The notes: generated from the letters alone by a model not told the origin. Counted from the first letter of the stretch, positions 8,462 through 17,475 are shown. The stretch: DNA of 64,000 nt from an uncultured Angelakisella sp. (GCA_934524965.1 CAKSYU010000001.1:1-64000); one strand, 5' to 3'. Program-made: numbers and translations.

Positions 8462-8845
8462 ACTCTCTATACCCCTTTTCCTATGTACTGTGTCAGCTTT
8501 GCTGTTTCAGCTACCTTTGACTTAAGGCAGCTCCCAGCCTGCAAACTATAACACATACCATATAGAATAGGGATATCCCAAAAAAATCTATCTCTGTTTC
8601 AAAAAAGGTATAACCGCACACCTGCTTTGTGCAAAATGCGCTTATTTGTCGTTAATGTTTAGCAATATTGACCTTTTTGTATCGATATTTCTTATCAAGA
8701 GTACTAAAATTTCGCCCACATTATTCCATAATGCAGTTTCTTTCAATACGCCTGATATCGATTTTTTGTCTCATTTTATATCATTTTTGTTATATTTCTT
8801 CTTTACTGTGCGAAGTGCCGCGGAAGCACGAATGTCGCTCCCGTT
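8462..8845. other. AT-rich intergenic region between two permease genes
   Basis: 384 bases of AT-rich DNA between two leftward genes. No convincing long coding frame with a ribosome site and no strong terminator hairpin were seen. It probably contains the promoter of the 7112-8461 gene, but no -35/-10 pair is good enough to mark. Confidence 0.4.
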
Positions 8846-9955
8846 TCAGTGATAGATCAGTGTCGCGGCTCCCCACAGCAGCGCCAACATCATCACATTT
8901 ACTATGGTGAATATCGCCATATATTTTCCGGTTTGTGCGCCCTTGCTGGCAGCGTACTGCTTGTAGGAGATCAGGCTTGCCATCGAAGCGATCAGCGTCC
9001 CCAGCCCACCAAGGTTTACCCCCAGCAGCAGTGACGGGTAATCGGCAGTAAAGCCGGAAAGCAGCATTGCCGCGGGTACATTGCTGATGATCTGACTAAG
9101 CAGGATTCCCATCGTCATTTCCCGCCCGTCCACCAAGCCGGAAAGCATTTCACTCACCGCGGGCAGCGCCTTCATATTTCCCACAAAAATAAAGAAACAC
9201 AAGAAGGTCAGCAGCAGGCTGTAATCCACTTTTCGCAGCAGGGTGCGGTCGGTCAGCAGCGCCGTCAGCACCGCCAGCCCCAGCGCAATGCCGTAGTGCA
9301 GCAGCCGCAGCACCGCCAGTAGGCACACAAGGAACAGCACGCTCCACAGCAGCAGTCCCCGCCGATCGGGGCGGTTTAGATGAATATTCGCCGCATCCAA
9401 CGGCTTTTGGGGCAGGCACAGCACTGCCGCGCCCAACAATACCAAAGAAAGCCCTGCCACCGGTGCCATCACCCGTAGGAATTCTCCCAGTCCCATGCCG
9501 GAAAGGGAATAGAGATACAGGTTCTGCGGGTTGCCCAGCGGCGTCATGGCGCTGCCCAGGTTTGCCGCCACCGTCTGCAGCACTATGATGGGAATGGTCA
9601 GTGGTTCCGCACCGGTACCGGCAGTAAGCATCAGCGTCAGCGGCACAAAAGTGATCAGCACTACATCGTTGGTCAGCAGCATTGCCGCAAAAAAGCATAT
9701 TCCCACCAGTACTGCCGCCAGCCATCGGGTGTCCCTTACCCGTCGCAGCAGCGCCGCCGTTACTGCGTCAAATAAACCGGCTTGTCCCAGTGCTGCCACC
9801 ACCAGCATCAGCGCCGCCAGCAGTGCCAGCACCCGCCAGTCAATATACCCGATATACACCGCCGTGGGCTTTACCCAAAAAGCGGAAGCAACCGCCAGCA
9901 CCAGCGATGCCGCCAATACCGGATCTTTTTTTAGTTTTATCAAAAGCTGCTTCAT
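8846..9955 (-). CDS. Anion permease, SLC13/CitM-like IT superfamily
   Basis: A 369-aa membrane protein with about 10 segments. It has LLTNDVVLITFVPLTLML and GSAMTPLGNPQNLYLYSLSG in the first half, the latter being the GNPQN loop typical of the IT superfamily. The C-terminal half contains SQIISNVPAAMLLSGF, the second pseudo-repeat. Shorter than most SLC13 proteins but it seems complete. ATG 9955 overlaps the stop of the MmcQ/YjbR gene (ATGA), so it is translationally coupled to it. Substrate unknown; dicarboxylate or inorganic anion are possible. Confidence 0.8.
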   Translation of the reverse strand: MKQLLIKLKKDPVLAASLVLAVASAFWVKPTAVYIGYIDWRVLALLAALMLVVAALGQAGLFDAVTAALLRRVRDTRWLAAVLVGICFFAAMLLTNDVVLITFVPLTLMLTAGTGAEPLTIPIIVLQTVAANLGSAMTPLGNPQNLYLYSLSGMGLGEFLRVMAPVAGLSLVLLGAAVLCLPQKPLDAANIHLNRPDRRGLLLWSVLFLVCLLAVLRLLHYGIALGLAVLTALLTDRTLLRKVDYSLLLTFLCFFIFVGNMKALPAVSEMLSGLVDGREMTMGILLSQIISNVPAAMLLSGFTADYPSLLLGVNLGGLGTLIASMASLISYKQYAASKGAQTGKYMAIFTIVNVMMLALLWGAATLIYH

Positions 9956-10304
9956 TTTACCTTCCCAAGTTTGCCTTTCGGTGCCGTCAGCGTCCAGCTT
10001 TCCGCTATCAGCGGCAGGATCTCCTCATCGGTCATGCTCCCGTCCAGTATAATGCTGATCCAGTGCCGCTTGTTCATGTGGTAACCCTGTACCACTGCCG
10101 GATAGGTGCGCCGCCAGTGCTCACCCCACATCGGCTCCGCCTTGACATTCACCCATATCCTGCCCTCCCGCTCAAAGATGAGCGCAAAGCTGCGCCGACT
10201 GCCGCAGTGCCGCATACCGTCCAGTTCGGGTCGTCAAAGGGGTAGTCCTCATAACAGCCGCCCAGCGTCATACACGCCGCCACCGCGTCCTCTCTTGTTT
10301 TCAC
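9952..10304 (-). pseudogene. MmcQ/YjbR family protein, one-base frameshift
   Basis: GTG at 10304 follows AAGGGGG. The first frame reads KTREDAVAACMTLGGCYEDY and DDPNWTV; the second reads MRHCGSRRSFALIFEREG, HMNKRHWISIILDG and IAESWTLT. Together they make one normal MmcQ/YjbR protein of about 117 aa (DNA-binding-like fold, CyaY-like). One base is missing near 10216. Everything else looks intact, so this is either a very recent mutation or a sequence error. Its end overlaps the start of the permease gene. Confidence 0.8.
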
Positions 10305-10421
10305 CCGAATTCCCCCTTGTCTCGTTCTTTCCGGCTCCATTATAGTCCTCTGCCCGTCACGCCGTCAATTCTCTTTCTGCTGCTCGCTCTCATCAGTGGG
10401 GCAGATACGCCCTGCAAAAGG

Positions 10422-10450
10422 CACAAAAGAGGGCAGCCGCCGGCTGCCCC
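10422..10450 (-). terminator. Terminator of the nucleotidyltransferase gene
   Basis: GGGCAGCCG (10431-10439) pairs with CGGCTGCCC (10441-10449). On the minus strand the stem is followed by TCTTTTGTGC. It starts 11 bases after the stop codon. Confidence 0.75.
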
Positions 10451-10460
10451 CCTATGTATA

Positions 10461-11369
10461 TTACTTCAGAACCTCCGGATAAAGTCCCTGAGCAGTCAGT
10501 TCCGCCATCGCAGCTGCCACCTTTTCGTGATCCTCCCGATAGGTCACCCCATACCACTTGTTGTGGACAGGCAGCACCGTCACCTCGGCGCGCCCCTCGT
10601 GCAGCAGGTCGCCTATCATCTCCGGCAGCAGGAACTCGCTCTTCAGCGGGTCTTTCATGGTATTCAGGAAATGCACAAAGCGCGGCGCGAATTCCTCCAT
10701 CAGCTCCGGCGGGCAACCCCAGCAGTTCATCGAAACGGGGGTCTGCGGCGCGTATTCCACCTCCACCTCTCGGCTCACATCGGTAATGCGCCCGTCCGCC
10801 GTCCAGCCTATCTTCAGCCGCTCATCTATATCGGTCAGCTTGCCGTTTTCATCTACGGTGCAGACGCCGCGCGCCACCGTCCCCTTATCGGAAAGGGTAT
10901 TTACCAGCCGGTAACCCGCCATGCACAGCTGCAATTTGCCGTTTTCCTCATGCGGCGCGGTCAAAAAGCCATACAGCTCCTCAAACGGCTCGGGACCGTA
11001 ATAGTCGTCGGCATTGATGACCGCGAAAGGCTCCCGCAGCATACCGGCACAGCACATCACCGCATGGGCGGTGCCCCACGGCTTCTGCCGCCCCTCCGGA
11101 ATGGAGTAGCCCTCCGGCAGGTCAGTCATGCGCTGGTAGGCGTATTCTATCTTCGCCTCGGTGTGCCGCCGCCCGATCCGCTCCTCGAAGATCTCGCGGT
11201 TTTCCGGCTTGATGATGCAGATGACCCGACCGAAGCCCGCCTTCATTGCATCGTGTATGGAATAATCAATGATCAGCTCCCCATGGGGGCCTACCGGTTC
11301 CGCCTGCTTCAGCCCGCCGTAGCGGCTGCCCAGACCCGCCGCCATAATGACCAGTGCCGGTTTCTGCAT
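10461..11369 (-). CDS. Sugar-phosphate nucleotidyltransferase
   Basis: A 302-aa NTP-transferase family protein. The nucleotide-binding signature is MAAGLGSRYGGLKQ (about residues 9-22), followed by EPVGPHGELIIDYSIHDA and the metal-binding INADDYYG. It should join an NTP with a sugar phosphate to give an NDP-sugar for envelope or storage polysaccharides. ATG 11369 fits a GGAG about 12 bases upstream. A TATAAT (minus strand) lies in the region just upstream; no clear -35. Transcribed alone, away from the ZIP transporter. Confidence 0.85.
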   Translation of the reverse strand: MQKPALVIMAAGLGSRYGGLKQAEPVGPHGELIIDYSIHDAMKAGFGRVICIIKPENREIFEERIGRRHTEAKIEYAYQRMTDLPEGYSIPEGRQKPWGTAHAVMCCAGMLREPFAVINADDYYGPEPFEELYGFLTAPHEENGKLQLCMAGYRLVNTLSDKGTVARGVCTVDENGKLTDIDERLKIGWTADGRITDVSREVEVEYAPQTPVSMNCWGCPPELMEEFAPRFVHFLNTMKDPLKSEFLLPEMIGDLLHEGRAEVTVLPVHNKWYGVTYREDHEKVAAAMAELTAQGLYPEVLK

Positions 11370-11481
11370 ATCATGTCTCTCCTTTTTCCATAAGACTACT
11401 TTTATTATATCAGAGTTCGCGCCCGAATGCCACATCATTTTACCCCTTATCGCATATATATGCCAAAAAGGGGGGCTTGTC

Positions 11482-12195
11482 ATGCAGGAGACACTTTGGG
11501 TGCCGGTCGTTGCCGTCCTCGGACCGCTCATCGGCTCCGCCATCGGGGTACTCGTCCCCAGTCGGGAGGGGCTGCTGCGCCGCCTGCTCGCCTTTGCCGC
11601 CGGCACCATGCTCACCCTCTCCTTTCTGGAGCTTCTCCCCGAAAGCCTTGCCGCCTGTTCCCCCGCCGGCTGCGCCGCGGGGCTTGCCGTCGGGGTGTTC
11701 GGGGTGCTGGCGCTGCACCATCTGCTGCCCCAGCCCACCGCGGGCAGTAGCGGCAATGCCCGCCGCACCGCCCTTTTGATGGTCGCCGCCATCATGCTGC
11801 ACAACCTGCCGGAGGGCATCGCCATGGCAGCGGGCAGCGAAAGCCGCACCATGCTGCTCATCGCCATTGCCATCGCCACCCACGATATTCCCGAGGGCAT
11901 CTGTACCGCCGCCCCCTACCGCTACGCTACCCATGACCGCCGCCGTGCGTTCTGGCTTTCCCTTTCCACCTGCCTGCCCACCCTGCTGGGCTATGCCTTG
12001 GGACGGCTGCTGTGGCAGGGTGTCCCCGCCTATACCATGGGCATGGTCACCGCCTGCATCGCCGGACTGATGATCACCATCAGCTGCGAGGAGCTGATCC
12101 CCGCCGAAGCGGGCGGTAGCGACCGCCTTGCCGCCATGCCCGCTTTAATGGCTGGCGTCATCATGGTGCTGGTGCTCCGCCAGCTCCTCGGCTGA
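11482..12195 (+). CDS. ZIP family metal transporter
   Basis: A 237-aa membrane protein with about 8 segments. The metal-binding helices carry HNLPEG (about 107-112) and HDIPEG (about 134-139), and CEELIPAE lies near the C terminus, all hallmarks of ZIP (GufA/ZupT) transporters of zinc, manganese or iron. ATG 11482 follows AAGGGGGG; a longer frame upstream lacks a ribosome site. A GC-rich cloverleaf repeat followed by T-rich DNA lies just downstream. A second ZIP protein is encoded at 59991-60767. Confidence 0.88.
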   Translation: MQETLWVPVVAVLGPLIGSAIGVLVPSREGLLRRLLAFAAGTMLTLSFLELLPESLAACSPAGCAAGLAVGVFGVLALHHLLPQPTAGSSGNARRTALLMVAAIMLHNLPEGIAMAAGSESRTMLLIAIAIATHDIPEGICTAAPYRYATHDRRRAFWLSLSTCLPTLLGYALGRLLWQGVPAYTMGMVTACIAGLMITISCEELIPAEAGGSDRLAAMPALMAGVIMVLVLRQLLG

Positions 12196-12216
12196 ATTTT
12201 ACTAAACCGCATATAC

Positions 12217-12295
12217 GACCCGCAGGGTAAACCGCCCTTCGGACGGTTTCGGCGGCTTCGCCGCCGCGCAGGGGTGCCCCTGCGACCCTGCGGGT
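12217..12295 (+). repeat. Family A cloverleaf repeat, copy A1
   Basis: An outer stem GACCCGCAGGGT (12217-12228) / ACCCTGCGGGTC (12284-12295) encloses three hairpins in a row: CCG..CTTCGG..CGG, GGCGGCTTCGCCGCC and CGCAGGGGTGCCCCTGCG. T-rich DNA follows, so it may also end the ZIP transcript. Same architecture as copies at 14131, 16043, 19347 and 22250. Confidence 0.85.
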
Positions 12296-12355
12296 CTTTC
12301 CTTTTTCCCACCACAAAATGTTCCCCCTGCTTTACCCCTTCTTCCCGCTTCCCTC

Positions 12356-12384
12356 TTGAAACTCTACCGCCGCGGTGTTAAAAT
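12356..12384 (+). promoter_or_regulatory. Promoter of azlCD
   Basis: TTGAAA (12356-12361), 17-base spacer, TAAAAT (12379-12384), 35 bases before the azlC start. Confidence 0.7.
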
Positions 12385-12419
12385 AGCGGCACAGTAATCT
12401 TCACAAGGAATTTATCTCT

Positions 12420-13186
12420 ATGCGCAATTCTCCCACCACTACACCCGTCACCATTCCTCCCACCGGCGCACCGGTCGGGGGACAAGCCGTTGCCGCCGCG
12501 TTCCGTGCGGCATTCCCCTACACCATTCCCATCTTTGCGGGGTTCTGCTTTCTGGGCATGACCTACGGCATTTATATGAATGTCTCCGGCTTCTCCTTCT
12601 GGTACCCCCTGCTGATGAGCTTCACCATCTACGGCGGCAGTCTGGAATTTGTCGCCGTCAGCATGCTGCTGGCGCCCTACGCCCCGCTGCAGTGCTTTTT
12701 GATGGCGCTGATGATCCAGGCGCGCCACCTCTTTTACGGCATCTCCATGCTGGATAAATTCAAGGAGCTGGGCTGGAAAAACCCTATCTCATCTTCGGCA
12801 TGTGCGATGAGACCTTCAGTATCAACTACACCGCCCAGATCCCCGAGGGCATTGACCGCGGCTGGTTCTATTTCTTCGTCACACTGCTTGATCAGCTCTA
12901 CTGGGTGGGCAGCGCCACCTTGGGCGGCGTGCTGGGCAGCCTGATCCGTTTCAATACCGAGGGGCTGGATTTTGTCATGACCGCCATGTTCGTCGTTATT
13001 TTTATGGAGCAGTGGCTCAAGGAAAAGCACCACACCAGCGAATGGGTAGGGCTCCTCGCCAGTGTCGGCTGCCTGCTCCTTTTCGGTGCGGATAACTTCC
13101 TGATTCCCACCATGGTCTGCATTCTGGCGGCGCTTTCCGCTCTGCGCCGCCCGCTGGAGAAAAAGGGGGAGGTGACCGCACCGTGA
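12420..13186 (+). pseudogene. azlC: AzlC branched-chain amino acid exporter subunit, one-base frameshift
   Basis: ATG 12420 follows AAGGAA. The first frame gives GGQAVAAAFRAAFPYTIPIFAGFCFLGM (in part) and MALMIQARHLFYGISMLD, then breaks at the A-run 12777-12781. The second frame continues GMCDETFSINY, DQLYWVGSATLGG and VVIFMEQWL to 13186. Together they make a full AzlC of about 255 aa, the large subunit of the AzlCD exporter of branched-chain amino acids. A single A missing from the run explains the break. Since all else is intact and azlD follows with a 4-base overlap, a sequence error is quite possible. Confidence 0.85.
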
Positions 13187-13509
13187 CCCTCGCCCAACAG
13201 ATTATCACCATCGCCATGTGCGTGGCAGCCACCATGCTCACCCGCTTTTTGCCCTTCGCGGTATTCAGCGCCCGCCGCCCCACACCAAGCTATATCCAGT
13301 ACCTCGGCAAAGTGCTGCCCGGCGCCATCTTTGCCATGCTGGTGGTATATTGCCTGCGCAATGTCACCCCTTTACAGTACAGCTACGGTCTGCCGGAACT
13401 CATCGGCATTGCCGTCACCGTGGGGCTGCACCTGTGGAAGCGTCAGATGCTGCTTTCCATTGCCGGCGGCACGATCTGCTATATGCTGCTGGTACAGCTT
13501 GTCTTTTAA
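13183..13509 (+). CDS. azlD: AzlD branched-chain amino acid exporter subunit
   Basis: A 108-aa protein with three to four membrane segments, including the [13 protein letters not shown] start and [18 protein letters not shown] typical of AzlD. It is the small partner of AzlC. Its GTG start (13183) overlaps the azlC stop by four bases (GTGA), which indicates translational coupling. Confidence 0.88.
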   Translation: MTLAQQIITIAMCVAATMLTRFLPFAVFSARRPTPSYIQYLGKVLPGAIFAMLVVYCLRNVTPLQYSYGLPELIGIAVTVGLHLWKRQMLLSIAGGTICYMLLVQLVF

Positions 13510-13524
13510 GCAAGGAGGAACCCC

Positions 13525-14127
13525 GTGAATGTCTGTATCCTGATGGGAAGCCCCCGTAAAAACGGCAATACGCAGGCGCTGCTGCGCCCCTTTACCGGGG
13601 AGCTGGAGGCTGCGGGCTGCACCTGCCGCACCCTGTGGCTCTATGATATGGAGCTGCTGCCCTGCCGTGCCTGCCGCACCTGCCAGCAGGATTGGACCAT
13701 CTTCGGCTGCGCCCTGCGCGACGATATGCAAACGGTCTTTGACACCGTACTGGCGTGCGACCTTCTGGTGCTTGCGACCCCCATCTATTCGTGGTACTGC
13801 ACCCCGCCCATGAAAGCCGTTTTAGACCGGCTGGTTTACGGCATGAACAAATACTACGGCGAGGAAAAGGGACCCGCCCTGTGGCAGGGCAAGCCCGCCG
13901 CCCTGCTGACCACCTGCGGCTACCCGCCCGAAAAAGGCGCCGACCTGTGGGAAGCGGGCTTTATGCGCTACTGCAAGCACTCCGGACTGCGCTATCTGGG
14001 ACAGCTGGTGGTGCATGACGCCGGCTATAAATCGGTCTTTATGACCCCCGAAAAGGCGGAAAGTACCCGCCGCTTCGCCGTCTCCCTGCTGCAAAAGCTC
14101 TCCGTCCAAAGCCCCTGCCAAAGCTGA
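13525..14127 (+). CDS. NAD(P)H-dependent FMN reductase, flavodoxin-like fold
   Basis: A 200-aa protein starting with GTG 13525 after AAGGAGG. It begins with CILMGSPRKNGNTQALL, the FMN phosphate loop of the NADPH-dependent FMN reductase family, has a Cys-rich CRACRTCQ segment around residue 53, and ATPIYSWYCTPPMKAVLDRL, the second flavin loop. It likely reduces flavins, quinones or other small acceptors with NAD(P)H. It lies 15 bases after azlD, so it may be in the same transcript. Confidence 0.85.
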   Translation: MNVCILMGSPRKNGNTQALLRPFTGELEAAGCTCRTLWLYDMELLPCRACRTCQQDWTIFGCALRDDMQTVFDTVLACDLLVLATPIYSWYCTPPMKAVLDRLVYGMNKYYGEEKGPALWQGKPAALLTTCGYPPEKGADLWEAGFMRYCKHSGLRYLGQLVVHDAGYKSVFMTPEKAESTRRFAVSLLQKLSVQSPCQS

Positions 14128-14130
14128 AAT

Positions 14131-14222
14131 ACGACCCGCAGGGCAAACCGTCCTTCGGACGGTTTCGGCGGCAAAGCCGCCGCGCACCGCCCCTTACGGG
14201 GCGCCACGACCCTGCGGGTCGT
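14131..14222 (+). repeat. Family A cloverleaf repeat, copy A2
   Basis: Outer stem ACGACCCGCAGGG / CCCTGCGGGTCGT. Three arms: AAACCGTCCTTCGGACGGTTT-like, CGGCGGCAAAGCCGCCG and CGCCCCTTACGGGGCG. It starts 3 bases after the FMN reductase stop codon. Confidence 0.85.
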
Positions 14223-14288
14223 TCTCTCCCCCCTAACTTCTTATGCCTCATCGGGCGCCCCATCAACCATACCGGAGGTCAAAACCAA

Positions 14289-14779
14289 ATGAAAATAACG
14301 CTCCTTGCGCTCCTCATGATCATGGTCGGCTACTTTCTCCTGCTTTACGGCGGCGTCGGCTTCATGCAGGATAAGCGCTTTTTCTCCTCCGCGCCCAAGG
14401 AAAATCTGGCGGCGATCCCCGATAAAAAGGAGCGCTTCCTCGGCGCCCACGCCGTCGGTTGGGGAATTGTCTCCCTCGCGGTCCTGCTCTTTCTCGGCGC
14501 GTTTGTCCTCGCCGCTCTCAACGGCATAAAAAACGGCTTCGGCTTCTCTCGGTTTTTCCTGCGGTTTTTTTTCATGCTTTACGGCATGGAGCTCTACGAT
14601 ATCCTTTTCTTCGATTGGGTGCTGCTCTGCCACTCCAATTTCTTCCCCCACTTCTATCCGGAGCTGAAAGGCATCGTAGGTCCGCACATGTTCGGCTACA
14701 ATAAAAATCCCACATTCTGCATTTCGTTTTATATCTGCCCCTCTGCGCCGTGCTCGCGTGGGTCTGCACTCTCTTTTAA
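14289..14779 (+). pseudogene. Small membrane protein, probable one-base frameshift near its end
   Basis: ATG 14289 after GGAGG. The N terminus is a membrane segment (LLALLMIMVGYFLLLYGGV), a second lies at about 58-78, and GMELYDILFFDWVLL follows. In the start frame the end turns into unlikely Ser/Pro-rich sequence running to 14912 through a terminator. Adding one base near 14717 gives LHFVLYLPLCAVLAWVCTLF and a stop at 14779, a proper last membrane helix just before the terminator. I recognise no named family. The corrected product is about 163 aa. Confidence 0.6.
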
Positions 14780-14814
14780 CCGTCCGCTTTCTATATCCCC
14801 CGATAAAAAACAAC

Positions 14815-14856
14815 TCCCCGAGAAACACAAGCAGTCTCTCGGGGAATATTTTTTAT
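14815..14856. terminator. Bidirectional terminator between convergent genes
   Basis: CCCCGAGA (14816-14823) pairs with TCTCGGGG (14837-14844). ATATTTTTTATTT follows on the plus strand and GTTGTTTTTTATC on the minus strand. It ends both the membrane protein gene and xdhC. Confidence 0.85.
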
Positions 14857-14862
14857 TTATGA

Positions 14863-15897
14863 TCAGTCGTCGTAAATATCCAGCGGAATGTCCTCCACCA
14901 GCACCTTCATAATGCCGCCGCAGACCATGCCCTCGCTTTCCGCCACATCACCGGTCATATCAATATCAATGACACGGTAGGTGCCGGTGCCGATGATGTC
15001 CAAAGCGTCCCGCAGGATCGCCGCCTCGCTGCACCCGCCGCCGATGCTGCCCACGATGCGCCCATCGGGGTAAACATACATCATGGCGCCCATACCGCGC
15101 GGCGTGGAGCCCTTCGTCTCGATGACCGTGACCAGCGCCACCGGCTCCTGCACCAGCATCAGCTGCTCCACCACCGCCAGGTCAAGGTCGGAGGTATTAA
15201 TGGCGCGGTTGGCGCCGCCGTGCAGCCGCTTGTACTCAATGACCTGCGAAAGGATAGAAACGGCGATCTCCGCCGGAGAGACCGCGCCGATGGCAAGCCC
15301 GATGGGGGTGCAGATCCTCCCCAGGCGCTCCTCGTCCAGTCCCTCCTCCTTCAGCATCTCCAAAAGTCCCCGTACCCGCCGGCGGGAACCGATCATGCCA
15401 AGGTAGGCAGGCTCCCGCTGCTTAAAGAGGGCGCGCAGGCAGTTGGCATCGTGCCGGTGCCCGCGGGTGATGACCACCACAAAGTCGTAGGCGGTAATGC
15501 GCAGCTTCTCAATGGCACTCTCAAAGCCGTCGCAGATGACCTCTCGCGCCAGTGGGAAGCGTGCTTCATTGGCAAACTCCATGCGGTCGTCCACCACCGT
15601 CACGGCAAAGTCGCAGCGGGCGGCAAATTCGCACAGGGGCTGGGCAATGTGCCCGCCGCCCAAAATGATCAGGCGCTCACGGGGGGTCAGCGGGTCAATA
15701 AAGCAGTTGGCGTTTTCCTCCTCGTCAAAGCCGTATTCGGGCGCCAGCGAACCATCAGGCTGGCGCTGGCAGCGGCATACGGTACGGGAAAGGGTCGTCA
15801 GGTCGCCCTGCTGTCCCTTAAAGCAGGTCTTTACACTGATGGGGCGCCCGTTATGCACCTCCAGCAGCGCAAAGTAATAGGAATCACGGATAGACAT
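14863..15897 (-). CDS. XdhC/CoxI family protein, Rossmann domain first
   Basis: A 344-aa protein. Residues about 70-220 form the XdhC Rossmann domain (RLIILGGGHIAQPLCEFA, VVITRGHRHDANCLRAL, AYLGMIGSRRRV, CTPIGLAIGAVSPAEIA). The CoxI-type domain follows at about 240-340 (VALVTVIETKGSTPRGMGA, VGSIGGGCSEAAI, MVCGGIMKVLVED). In classical XdhC the order is reversed. XdhC proteins bind molybdenum cofactor and help insert it into molybdenum hydroxylases such as xanthine dehydrogenase, but no such enzyme is in this window. ATG 15897 follows AAGGAGG by ten bases. Confidence 0.85.
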   Translation of the reverse strand: MSIRDSYYFALLEVHNGRPISVKTCFKGQQGDLTTLSRTVCRCQRQPDGSLAPEYGFDEEENANCFIDPLTPRERLIILGGGHIAQPLCEFAARCDFAVTVVDDRMEFANEARFPLAREVICDGFESAIEKLRITAYDFVVVITRGHRHDANCLRALFKQREPAYLGMIGSRRRVRGLLEMLKEEGLDEERLGRICTPIGLAIGAVSPAEIAVSILSQVIEYKRLHGGANRAINTSDLDLAVVEQLMLVQEPVALVTVIETKGSTPRGMGAMMYVYPDGRIVGSIGGGCSEAAILRDALDIIGTGTYRVIDIDMTGDVAESEGMVCGGIMKVLVEDIPLDIYDD

Positions 15898-15939
15898 GGC
15901 AGAATTGCCTCCTTAATTTTCAGATAAATCTCCATGTTT

Positions 15940-15968
15940 ATCTTATCATTTTGCGGCACAGCTGTCAA
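15940..15968 (-). promoter_or_regulatory. Promoter of the xdhC-type gene
   Basis: On the minus strand TTGACA (15963-15968), 17-base spacer, TAAGAT (15940-15945), then AAGGAGG and the start codon at 15897. Confidence 0.75.
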
Positions 15969-15979
15969 TGAACCGAGCG

Positions 15980-16009
15980 TTGCCACAGCGGTCTGGCATG
16001 TGGTATAAT
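15980..16009 (+). promoter_or_regulatory. Promoter reading toward mutY
   Basis: TTGCCA (15980-15985), 18-base spacer, TATAAT (16004-16009). The leader of about 200 bases before mutY contains cloverleaf repeat A3. Confidence 0.65.
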
Positions 16010-16042
16010 TAAGGATAGAATACAGGTCTGCCGTAGGCAAAC

Positions 16043-16123
16043 CCGCCCGCGGGGCGGCCCGCCCCAGGGCGGGCTCGGCGGCTCCGCCGCCGGTTCCGGC
16101 TGCGTCGGAACGCCCCGCGGGCG
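16043..16123 (+). repeat. Family A cloverleaf repeat, copy A3
   Basis: Outer stem CGCCCGCGGGGCG / CGCCCCGCGGGCG. Three arms: GCCCGCCCCAGGGCGGGC, CGGCGGCTCCGCCGCCG and TTCCGGCTGCGTCGGAA. This copy sits in the 5' leader of mutY between divergent promoters, not at a gene end, so it is not only a terminator. Confidence 0.8.
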
Positions 16124-16218
16124 TCTCCTCTCCTCCCAGGCTATATACAAACCGTATATTTTCTTTTTCATTTTCTGTTTCGCAATATCGCAAATCGTTT
16201 TGGTACAGGAGGGCAACT

Positions 16219-17259
16219 ATGCCGCAGCTTCCCTCTGCGCTCCCCGCGCAGCTTTTACAATGGTACGATCAGAACCGCCGTATCCTACCGTGGCGGGAGC
16301 AGCCCAGCCCCTACCGCACCTGGATCTCGGAGGTCATGCTCCAGCAGACCCGCGTAGAGGCAGGCATCGCCTATTTCGAGCGCTTTACCGCCGCCCTGCC
16401 GGATATCCCCGCCCTTGCCGCCGTGGAGGAGCAGCAGCTCCTCAAGCTGTGGGAGGGACTGGGCTATTACAGCCGTGCCCGCAACCTCAAAAAAACCGCC
16501 GTCCTGCTGATGGAGCAGTATGACGGCACCCTCCCCGCCGACTTCGCGGCGCTGTGCAAACTACCGGGGCTGGGCGAATACTCCGCCGGTGCCATCGCCT
16601 CCATCGCCTTTGATATTCGGGTGCCCGCCGTAGATGGCAATGTACTGCGGGTCGCCGCCCGCCTGATGAACGACGACCGCAATATCGAGGATACCTCCGT
16701 CAAAAAGGAATTCCGTCAAACGGTGTGGGAGGTGCTGCCCCGGCACCGCGTCGGGGATTTCAACCAGTCCCTGATGGAGCTGGGCGCGCTGGTCTGCCTG
16801 CCCAACGGGCGTCCGCTGTGCGAGAGCTGTCCGGTGCGGGATCTCTGCGGCGCCTACGCCGCCGGCACCCAGCTTTCCCTGCCCACCCGCCAGAAAAAGC
16901 CCCGCCGCCGCAAGGAGGAAAAAACGGTACTGCTGCTGTGCCGCGCGGGGGAGGTGCAGATCACCCAGCGCCCCGCCGATGGACTGCTCGCCTCGCTGTG
17001 GGAGTTCCCCTCCCTCTCCGGTCTGCACACCGCCGCCGAGGTCGCGGAGCTGCTCTCCGTCCCCGCCGAAGCCGTGACCCCGCTGGGGCACGCCGTCCAT
17101 ATCTTCACCCACATCGAATGGCAGATGGAGGGCTGCCGCGTGGAGCTGCCGCCTGATGCTCCCCTGTGGAACGGCTGCATCTCGGTTCCCGTCGCGGAGC
17201 TTTTCGAGCGCTACCCCGTCCCCTCCGCCTACGCCGCCTACCTTAAAACCCTGCGCTGA
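16219..17259 (+). CDS. mutY: A/G-specific adenine glycosylase MutY
   Basis: A 346-aa protein of normal length that removes adenine opposite 8-oxoguanine. Catalytic Glu38 lies in TWISEVMLQQTRV, the HhH hairpin is LPGLGEYSAGAI (about 115-126) and the catalytic Asp lies in VPAVDGNVLRV. The Fe-S cluster ligands are C-X7-C-X2-C-X5-C around residue 193-211 (CESCPVRDLC). The C-terminal NUDIX-like domain is present (GLLASLWEFPSL). ATG 16219 follows AGGAGGG. It is followed by rlmD. Confidence 0.93.
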   Translation: MPQLPSALPAQLLQWYDQNRRILPWREQPSPYRTWISEVMLQQTRVEAGIAYFERFTAALPDIPALAAVEEQQLLKLWEGLGYYSRARNLKKTAVLLMEQYDGTLPADFAALCKLPGLGEYSAGAIASIAFDIRVPAVDGNVLRVAARLMNDDRNIEDTSVKKEFRQTVWEVLPRHRVGDFNQSLMELGALVCLPNGRPLCESCPVRDLCGAYAAGTQLSLPTRQKKPRRRKEEKTVLLLCRAGEVQITQRPADGLLASLWEFPSLSGLHTAAEVAELLSVPAEAVTPLGHAVHIFTHIEWQMEGCRVELPPDAPLWNGCISVPVAELFERYPVPSAYAAYLKTLR

Positions 17260-17334
17260 CCCCCACCCTCACAGGGGGATCGTTCATCTCCCGCCCTTTT
17301 CCCCGCTGAATTTCTGCAAACCGCGGGCACCGGC

Positions 17335-17430
17335 GGGCGTGCTGCGGCGCTCCGCGCCGCGTCGGGCGCCCCCTGCGGGGGCGCCCTCCCCGCCCCCGAA
17401 AAGCCCACTTTTCGGGGGCGCCCTCCCCGC
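17335..17430 (+). other. GC-rich hairpin cluster between mutY and rlmD
   Basis: Three consecutive hairpins: CGGCGCTCCGCGCCG, GGGCGCCCCCTGCGGGGGCGCCC-type and CCCCCGAAAAG/CTTTTCGGGGG. It resembles the arms of family A but I found no clear outer stem, so it may be a decayed copy. Confidence 0.5.
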
Positions 17431-17475
17431 CGTCTCCCCCTTATACTCCCTATCCTTACTACCCGGAGAACCACC

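Noticed and set aside
6458..8551. Very long open frame opposite the cytidylate kinase-like and permease genes
   Set aside because: It runs antisense to two clear genes, has no ribosome site and its product is His/Asp-rich without any domain. GC-rich codon use produces such mirror frames.
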